A stretch of 64,000 bases of DNA from Schistocephalus solidus (lineage: Eukaryota > Platyhelminthes > Cestoda > Diphyllobothriidea > Diphyllobothriidae): positions 1 to 64,000 of the forward strand of contig WEDG01000713.1 in NCBI GenBank assembly GCA_017591395.1. The letters run 5' to 3'. Numbering within the stretch: the first letter of the stretch is position 1; the number at the start of each line of letters is the position of its first letter. The notes under the pieces were generated by a model, which saw only the letters and a list, made by a program, of their open reading frames with translations, was not told where the DNA came from and ran no database searches. The translations under genes and the position numbers were made by a program. Positions 56,009 to 64,000 of the stretch are shown here, in pieces.

Positions 56009-58784
56009 TATCAGCCCGCCGACCAATCACAGCACATAGGCTAAAAATTGATCGACTATTGAGCACGCGCCCTTTTGTATCTTGACATGTTGTAATTTTA
56101 GTATATCCAGGCATTATCGACTGTTATTAGGGCACCCATAATATAACCTTGTTGCCATGCTTACCCAAACGTATTGCGCACCAAAAGAATTCATATTAAG
56201 TCACAGTACGGCAGGACTGCCGCGAAAGAAAACCGCATCAGACCGCTTTTGCCATAACTAATAAACCCACAGGTTATTGAGTTATAAGTATTTCATAAAC
56301 GTCCAACGAACTCTATTTGACATACCAAACAGTTTGATTCTCTTTTCAACATAGTAAACGGACGAGTAAATTTATTTGACCTCGCCTCATCAGAACCCAA
56401 TAGCCGAAGGCTTGTTAATAATAAGAGTGTTAAGATCAGCCTTTTTACTTTGACAAACAAAATATATTGCGAATGGAAGCGAATATGCAAGTAACAGGTT
56501 CTTGCAGCGATAAACGCGTGATCACTGAAACAGTAAATGTGTTAGCCTGAGTGTTCAGGCTGGTGCATGAGCTCACCACTATAAACTATGTGAGTGTTTT
56601 ATATTTAAACAATAAGGGGGGCGGGGGGGGGGCGTTTGCGCCCGTGACTCGGACGTGTTCATGCCGCCAAACTCACCTTGTCTAAAAATGTGGCGACTGC
56701 GTGCGTTTCGGACGGGAAATTAGTCCGTGCTTCCTGACATCCACCGACATTGACATCCTCTACCTATATTAAGAATTTATCATAAGCAGCAGCACGCATC
56801 GTCACATATTTGGGCATCAATATCCTTCGTCTTCTGGCAGCTTCCAGGCGTACTAGGATCATGCAGATTAAAAGCCGACTAGGCGCAGGGAAGCACTCAA
56901 GTTTAATTAATCGAATCCCATACAGGTAGGACAGAACGACGCCTCAGCTCGCAAGTACTCGTGCACAAATCGGCTGTTCGGCGATGCAGCCTGTTGTCTC
57001 AAGTCGCTATTCGCACGCTGGGGTAAAACCAAGATTTTGAATTCACGCGTGGATAGACACTGGCGCGATTCGACAATAAGATGGGGCGATAACCACTAGG
57101 TTTGGATGTCTGATACCAAATATTTTGACAGACGTTGATCTACCCCTATTATCACGTGCCACGACCACGTGATCAGGCGACGTGGCCCACTTACCTTCCA
57201 AGGACGCACGTATTCAGGACGCCATGAGAACACTGTAAGTTAGACAGCATGAACCCAGCTACGTCACGGACACTACTCCTTTCCTCCTTCCCCTCGTCAT
57301 TTGACTATAAAGATGCTAATTTTTGGCATTCAGTTCAGTTCAGTGTCTGGTAATGGGCTCCTGTACGATTTCGAAAGTTCAGTTTAATACACCTACTGTT
57401 CCACTGATTGCGCGTTCTTCTCTGGAGCAAGTTGCAGCATTCGATCAGCTCTGTGTAAAACTAAATGTCGAAGTTCTATCTAGCGGTGCCATATTTTGGA
57501 TTCAACATTTAAGGCGATGTAGGACTTGCGACTACAAGCGTGACGCTTATACGTAAACTATCACAATCAGAAATAGGTCTGAGTTTAGTGGGAAGGAAAA
57601 CCCCAACCCGATGCAGTTTTTATGGACAAAACTACTACGTCAGTAAATGCCTCAATGAGCCATACTTGAAAGGGTGGGTGTCTTTGTGTATGCTTATTCA
57701 TAGCCGTGTCACTCGCAAGATCGAGTCTTTACGCCCAGCTGTACTTATTTGAAGTCGCGTAAAGTGAACTGATGCGATTTTTATTGCAGGATTAAAAGAC
57801 GTTTGTGCTACCTAATCAGGTGCACCTGTCAGCAAGCATGAGGAATTTTCGATGACTTAGTTCCTAGCCGTCTAGTCTAGCCAGGCAACTTTTTCATATT
57901 GTTTATCTGTCTTCCTTGGCCTTATCTTACGCATTCCTCTGTAGTCGTTCCCCGATGCTTAGGTGTTTTCATTTGACTAGATCTATTCGCTCGTTGGAAA
58001 CTTGCTTCTCAATGGCTGATCACCCACCCCCTGAGCATACCTTTTCGGGACCTACAACATGGGTGCCATATCAAATGTTGTAGGCCATACTCGTTCTTCG
58101 GTTAACCACAAGCATAGCCTTTGAGTGTACCAATCAGTGTTGCCCCTTCGATGCATACACCCACATACGTTACAGAAATATACAACTTGTTATGAACCCA
58201 TGCAACAGGTTATCAATAGCTAATTTTGTATTCATTTGTCTGGTATTTCAAACATATTCTTGGCATATCACGCAAGAGTATTAATTTGAACTTCATTTCT
58301 ATGGTCTTAGGGCGGCGAAAGTCATCATTTCACCTTCCGCACTCATGGATACACTGATAATTTTCCGGACTAAGTAGTTGCCTCTTTTTCTACACATAGT
58401 ACTTATAAACCGGTACATTTGCAGCGCTTTGGGTACGGCTTTGCACGGCTTTGGGTATTAGGGTTTTGTGTGGCTTGTATTTTGCTATGTTTTTACGTAT
58501 TCTGCATGTTATCGGTCTATATGCTGCGCATATTTACATCTCATTCGTTCGGTTTTTCTCCACTTTCCACATCGATCTACTTTTTTCCCCTTAACTAGTA
58601 GCTTCCGAGCTCTTCGCCCTCTTTTTTTTTCCCCCAGTGGACCTCTACACTTCTCCGTTGTAAGGGACACCCGTTAAACAAACATGCGAAGCAGCATTTT
58701 CGAGAAAAGATCACAACTTCCTATCCATAACTTTATGTGCAAATTCATTATGATACTTCTAACATGTTACGTTTCCTTCCACAG
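56009..58784. other. No gene recognised
   Basis: It should hold the promoter of the minus-strand three-exon gene and the 5' part of the plus-strand nucleolin-like gene. A G-run at 56616-56632 could form a quadruplex. Open stretches (for example 57323-57556, +) show no motif. Confidence 0.4.
56616..56632 (+). repeat. Poly-G tract
   Basis: Six and ten G in a row broken by one C; possible quadruplex or homopolymer artefact. Confidence 0.75.
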
Positions 58785-61700
58785 AAAAAACAAAAGCTGC
58801 AGAAGGGCTCTGGTACGTTGATTCACAATTTGCTGCAACTGTTAAAGTGCATTTTACATTTTACTGTAACCTTTGTAATTTCGCTCGTTCTCGCTCAGCA
58901 ACCTTTCATTTTCGTACAATTGGTAGCTCCTTTCTTATCAAACACGCGTTTAACCTATTGACAATTCTACGTTCACTAGCCAATTTTCAAAGTAGGATGC
59001 CAATTGGTTCAGCCAGAATACTTTTTCAGGTATTTCAGAGGGTCCACACACAAGTGAAAAAATGGCACGGGTATATTATGGTTAACTATTTCGCTTACTG
59101 TGTTATCCTTTCTACCTGTTACAGTTGCGATTGTATCTCATCTGCCCGGCGACAATGATTTTGCGGAGACAATTTTGACGAGAATGCTTGCGGTAGTGAG
59201 ATCCTCGAGCCACTATACCAAGTACTTTAACGTCTCGCATATTTCAGTAACAACAGAGCTTGGGGCCGACGGAGGGTTCTGATAAAATACAGAGGTCTTC
59301 CCGCCGATTTTATTTACTTGACCTTGCCAAACGCAATCTTCTGTTCCCATAACCTCGCTGGGATCTAATTAGTAGAAAGGTCACCAATCAATGTCTTTGT
59401 GATGGTATTGCCCCGATTTTGTTATGTAACAGCTCTGAAACTAGTCTTTTGATAAAGGTATAAGTTTTTGAACAAACCGGTTGGTGTTCATCTCCTCGTT
59501 TACATATCCGTAGAACGTGGCGGGCAATAATTTTTTGGTTTTTAGTATAGGTCTCTTGGAAATCTAACAGCCTCGCTGTTATAGCACTCATTAGTCTATT
59601 CTCAAACTGTCGGGGCAATGATTTCTTCTCCTCCCGCTCGATCATTTACCTGACGGAACCTGAACACTAGTGCTGACGTAAGGCTTATTGAATTCAGCTG
59701 GGATGCCATCCTTTCCAGGCGTCTTGCTATTATGCTGCCAGAGTATCACATCGATGATTTATTTTTGAAAACGGTCACAGAAAGCTGCGTAGATAGTAGA
59801 AAGGGTCAAATTCCGCGTCTAAGGGTATAGGCCAGCCGAGATTTGCGAGAATACTTCAAAGAAGTAACGTTGGTAAACAGCTACCCCTAGCCAGTAAGGC
59901 TCAGCAGTCTTTCACCATTATCGCATCTAAAGTAAATTCCAAGGTAACCAATAAGGGGCCTGTTTGAAAAATCGCCTTACTGGGCTCGGCTCTTGCGTTT
60001 TTATTCACCTCTCATCACCTGTATCTCACCCAGAAATGGTTTATTTTGTCATATCCACTAGTACTATTCTATATGACAGGTAGTTCAATTCAAGGCCCAT
60101 TAAAAATCATACTAATGCCGGCTTAAGGTTATCGTTATTTTAGTCTGTTCACTTAGTTTTAGAGATAGGTGCTTCTTCGCTTCGTGTATATTTTTCTCCA
60201 ATGTTCGTACCCCCTGGTGCCGACGTGAGCCATCGTGTCTCATTAACTTCTCTTCCTGTGAGATGTCAGGGTATTATAGATTGAGATAGTTTGCTGTTGC
60301 CCGCATTGTGATCCTCTCAGTCACCTAGTATCCTAAACTATAAGGTCAGCGTGTTATAGATGCCCAATGGTTTTTCGTTTTGAGATGTGCTCTTGTTAAC
60401 TGTTCTGTGAACTACAAGGGTCATATTTATTTCTAGTCGCTATCAACGGCGATCAAAAAATCCCTTCAACCCAGAAGATATCGAAAAAGAAACGGAAGCA
60501 GGTGAAAGAGGAAACAGATGAGCCTCCGAAGGAAGAGCCTCCAACAGCCTGTATCATGCTTCCTACACCTCCTTGCTTCTTAAAGAAACCCTTTGATGGA
60601 ACACCTTTTACAAGCAAGAAAGCCATGAGAATGGAGAACCTGGCTCTAAAGGTGTTCCGTTCCGCTGGGATCGAACCTTCAAAACTTTCCGTCATTCACT
60701 GCAACCATCCCCTGATACTAGCTGAATTTGACAGCTCCCCGGATATCCGTAGTCGTATTCTTGTGGCGTCAGGCGTACGAAAAGTGTCACACGGTAGCCC
60801 TGTGGTATGGACTTCCCGTGAAAAAATTAAGGCTTTCAGAAAGACGGGCGTATCAGCGAAGCAGCAGCAGCAGGAGCAGCAGCAGGAAGCTCCACACAGA
60901 GACTCGGAGTCGGTGGTAGACAACGCGCACAGTCGTAAGTTTAAAAAAAATAAAGCTCCGACGTTGATGTTACAAACAGAATTGGACATAAAAATGTCTG
61001 AAATTGGCCATTTTTTATGGTAACTTAAGCCATTATTTTTCGGCCCATACTGTGTTTCACAGATATCTTTAGCCAAGACACATATTCTATGAAACGGGAT
61101 TGAATCACAAAGATAAGAGAGACCCGAATGGCCACTTCTCGCATGTAAGCCTTTATCGCCAATCGCCCACATCCATGATGAAATTGTGGAGGTTAACGGC
61201 TTCAGCGCGGGCGGCCAGTCAATAGTCGCACCAAGTACGACCATCGGCGATTAATGCGAAAGCTACTAATTAGGTTATGTTGCGTTGCTGCCACGTCCTA
61301 TAAACACAGCTCTCTCTGTGTGTCCGCAATCCTTTTCTGTTGATGGTTTCGAGTGCGTGTCCGAAATATCTTGCGAATAAGATCCTTGTTTCAGCGTGCG
61401 AGTCTCCCTTTGGAGCAATTACTCGTTTAATGAGTAGTAGATGTTGTCCTGGTCAATTTGAACTCATATTCGTCCTAGTAGTCCCTCGAAGTTTTCTCCA
61501 ACTATCTTTTCGCCATCTTTTTTGGGCCAATTTTTATGAAAGGTAAAATTATAGGCTGCCAGTGGAGCTATTCTACGCCTCCTGTTACATAGAATTCCTT
61601 GATTAGAGTCTCATTCTGCAATGTTTTAGCATTCAGCGTTAAAAGATGGTTTTGTTTTCCGCAAATATGCCTGCTTCTATTTATTAGCCATCTTTCTGCA

Positions 61701-63243
61701 ACCAACCCTTCACATCTTGGAATAATATAGGAAACTCACAAAGCATTTTCTACCTAACGCTTTCAAGCAAGCAGCCTCGTAGATGACCACGCCGGAGTCG
61801 AATTTAAAACGAATGAGGATCTTCGAGGCAAGGCAACAGCTCTTCTTCTCAAAGAGCTACCGTCAACTGTTAAATATGCTACCTTCAAAACGATGCTGCC
61901 GTTTCGTTGTAAGTCACTAGAGCTCTTCAAAAAATCCGGCAAACGCAATGGCGTCATCTCCTTTTCCACACCCGAAGAGTGCGGCGCAGCCTTTGATGCC
62001 CTACAGTCGTTCGAATACGAAGGTAGTAAGGTTAGTTTTTTTAAACGATGAATAGTTTTCTTTGAGAATGGGAATATATACTTAGAGGCAGATATCCGCT
62101 CTAGGACCTTGTAAAGGAAGGAGAGAGGGAGGCGTACATAAGGCCAGTTTTTGAGGGTCTGGTCAGTGCACAATTTCTTTGTACTCTTATTTGCATGTTT
62201 CAGACAATAAAGCTGGGCGCTTGTCCCAAGTCGAGTCAATTGTGCTCTTGTTTCACCAAATGCTTCTATGCTTTTTGCCGCAATTTGCGATATTGTCAGG
62301 GGATTTGATCTGATCACTGTGGTGCGTACTCAACAGCATGTTTTACTCTCATAGGCCATCTGCTTACTTTGTCTTTCTTATAAAAATTTATCTGCTTGGT
62401 AACCGTTCTTCTGGATTGTCCTTTTTACAAGGTGATCGCTTCCTTTGTGCAACCTCGAGCCAAGCCGCCGGTCCCCAAACCGGCGGAGCTTGCAAAGCTC
62501 TTACCTTCTGGCAAACAAGAGTACTGCCTCAACATAACCAACATTCCGTTCTCAACTTCACAAGAACAATTAGAAGAAAGCTTCCCAACTGCGGAGCACG
62601 TAATTATGCGTCGACGGAAAGACGGCAAGTCTAAAGGGTAAGTGGAGCCGTCCGAAGTCGTGAACCGCTCCGGTGTTGAAGGGTTATTTCGTGAGTTTCA
62701 TGACCTTTCTCGTGAAGGCTGAGGAACGCCCTTTCTGCTATTGCAGTCTAACCTTTTATAATGGTGTCTTCTTTACTAACAAATTATGAGTAAGCATAGG
62801 TTTCTGCATATTAGTATATGGTGATTGAATTGCATGGCTGCTACTGAAATAACGTCCTCTCATCAAGTCTTTCTTCTTCCATTGAATAAGACAAGGCGTA
62901 TATACCTATCGTAACATCCTTAAACAGGTTAATTCTTTTCATTCCCTAGCTCATGCATGCTATCCTTCTCGAACGCTGACGACTGTAAGTCTGTGCTGGA
63001 TGCTTGCCGACACAAAGAAATTGACGGCCGTCGAATTATCTGCACTTTGGGAACTTCTGAGGAACTTTCCGCTCTGGTTGCTGAGACGATCGCAAGGGGG
63101 CTACCGAAGCGCAAACTTGATTTGGAGGGTTGTCAGTTGAAGCTTTTCAACGTGCCGTATGACACATCAGAGCGGGAATTAAAGAAGATCTTCCCTCAAT
63201 CCAGACACATATTTTTCCCCGAGGTCAAGGGCTCTCCGGCGGG
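58785..63243 (+). CDS. Nucleolin-like protein with at least four RRMs, partial (runs off the window)
   Basis: Exons: 58785-58812 (28 bases, tentative), 60437-60934, 61768-62030, 62432-62637, 62950-63243. All are bordered by AG and GT (donors GTACGT, GTAAGT, GTTAGT, GTAAGT, GTGAGT). Phases chain without conflict (1, 1, 0, 2, 2) over 429 complete codons. The protein has a basic NLS-like start (KKKRKQ) and an acidic/Pro stretch. Then comes a degenerate RRM (about 77-140) and a Gln-rich linker (KQQQQEQQQE), followed by RRM 2 (LLLKELP, RNGVISFS), RRM 3 (RNP2 LNITNIP, RNP1 KGSCMLSF) and the first half of RRM 4 (RNP2 LKLFNVP, ending SPAG). Order and tandem RRMs fit nucleolin. The acidic stretch is much shorter than usual, or lies in unseen upstream exons. 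No further exon lies between 63244 and 64000. Expected nuclear RNA binding; function inferred from the family. Confidence 0.75.
59640..59780 (-). mobile_element. Small reverse-transcriptase fragment (family not assigned)
   Basis: The minus strand reads LWQHNSKTPGKDGIPAEFNK, then PYVSTSVQV. The K-x-P-G-x-D-G-I-P-A-E-x-x-K block is the start of the RT domain in RTE/L1-like elements. It differs from the KAPGSDAIPPEVYK of family A and the KSPGPD of family B, so a further element is represented. It lies in an intron of the plus-strand nucleolin-like gene. A following open stretch (59645-59388) has no RT motif that I can name. Confidence 0.45.
62432..63243 (+). other. RRM 3 and half of RRM 4 of the plus-strand gene, both cut inside RNP1
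   Basis: RRM 3 is interrupted after KSKG (GG|GTAAGT at 62637/62638) and resumes at 62950 with SCMLSF. RRM 4 breaks after SPAG with the same GG|GT phase-2 junction at 63243/63244. Both cuts are at the RNP1 glycine, the same place as in the two RRMs of the minus-strand gene. Confidence 0.78.
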
Positions 63244-64000
63244 GTGAGTTTCTTTGTTCAGTTTATTTGCACTCGGTCCGTTGGCTTTCACAGAATTTTA
63301 GCTATCTCACAAGTAGCAACATGCAATCCATTTCAGTTATCTTCCGCACACACCCTTGAGTATTTTTGTAATTTGGTGTAGCATCCCTTTACTAAGTTAC
63401 TCTGAAGATCTTCGTTTATCAATTGTTGATGGCTGTAATGACAGCAATACTGTCTGTGCTGAGTGAAGTTGCGTAAAAATTCATATCCTCCGACGTACTA
63501 TTTTTTAAATTTATTTTAACGCATATGTCAGATACAGCTGTAGGTATTTAGAATTGTCAACTCTCTTTCTATATAAGATATATATGAAGAAAGAAGGCTC
63601 ATCGGAGAATCGAGGTTTACTCGTGAATTTTCAAGCTGGTTACACCAACCCGTCGTCAGACGAAATGACAAGTGAAAGTTGGGATTGTCACGCTGGAGGG
63701 TTTAGGGGCAGAGAGGTTACATCGACAGACTGACGCCATGGGGGGTTTGGGGGACCATGAATCCTGTTACGATAGCTGTCGCATGTAAGGGGAGGGGTGC
63801 TAGAGTTTTGATAGCAAGTCAAGGGGCGGGAGATGCAGAGCCAGCGAGGTTACACTTGGCTGGGCACAGATAATCAGTTGTTGATTTTAAGGTGGGCGCA
63901 AGTCAGTGGACCGTGCACGCAGACCTTCATAATGCGCATCCAGATCGACGTGGCGGTTGATACTGTTTGTGCCGGAGTGCTAAGCTTCGAGGAATTCGCG
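63244..64000. other. Intron of the plus-strand nucleolin-like gene with a GC-richer, unrecognised block
   Basis: 63244-63550 is AT-rich intron. From about 63590 to the end the composition changes to G-rich with repeated words (GAGGTTAC at 63713 and 63848; GGGGGTTTGGGGG at 63740). That suggests an inserted repeat, family unknown. Confidence 0.4.

Noticed and set aside
63610..63680. Hammerhead-like CTGACGA ... GAAA on the minus strand
   Set aside because: The closing pair of stem II and stem III do not form; the match is only to short core words.
1..64000. tRNA or rRNA genes
   Set aside because: I looked for T-loop words and paired arms and for rRNA core words and found no convincing case; a covariance-model search would be decisive.

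Overview
The window reads as a piece of a large, repeat-rich flatworm nuclear genome, most likely a diphyllobothriidean tapeworm (Spirometra, Dibothriocephalus or Schistocephalus type). The basis is eukaryotic: split genes with GT..AG introns, and decayed non-LTR retrotransposons, one family of which carries the C2H2 zinc-finger tail I know from annotated proteins of those tapeworms. No prokaryotic operon, tRNA, rRNA or CRISPR array was seen. Genus assignment is inference from family recognition, not from a database search.

Layout. 1-6.3 kb: GC-rich remains of a zinc-finger-tailed, RTE-like retrotransposon (family A), a 682-bp dimeric tandem array, and a second, frameshifted endonuclease/reverse-transcriptase copy. 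6.3-9 kb: nothing recognised. 9-18.7 kb: a minus-strand pile of at least four broken copies of a two-ORF CR1/Jockey-like element (family C), with a 5'-truncated 3' piece of the same family at 52.9-53.85 kb on the plus strand. 18.86-19.7 kb: a Penelope-like remnant. 19.9-26 kb: two plus-strand copies of another CR1/Jockey-like element (family B), one lacking its endonuclease; further pieces lie at 49.15-50.55 kb (+) and 50.87-51.57 kb (-). 27.4-27.6 kb: a doubtful thioredoxin-like remnant. 27.6-31.3 kb: gene-free apart from a 180-bp fold-back hairpin.

Host genes. The best supported are two nucleolin-like RRM genes pointing away from each other. One is on the minus strand (39,592 down to 31,305, eight exons whose phases sum to an exact 364-codon frame with stop). 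The other is on the plus strand (58,785 to 63,243, five exons, running off the right side). In all four RRMs that are cut, the intron is phase 2 and falls inside the RNP1 motif, as in vertebrate nucleolin genes. Between them lie a three-exon gene of unknown function (56,008 down to 55,020, minus) and two isolated exon-like segments at 51.75-52.67 kb.

41.5-46.3 kb holds a decayed transposase with a DUF4806-like C-terminal block. A second copy of that block in opposite orientation gives a kilobase-scale imperfect inverted repeat, with a 58-bp minisatellite inside the right arm. 46.7-50.5 kb is a nested structure: a family B element sits in the zinc-finger tail of a second family A copy. Most recognisable protein sequence here is dead mobile DNA; only the RRM genes, and perhaps the small minus-strand gene, look functional.
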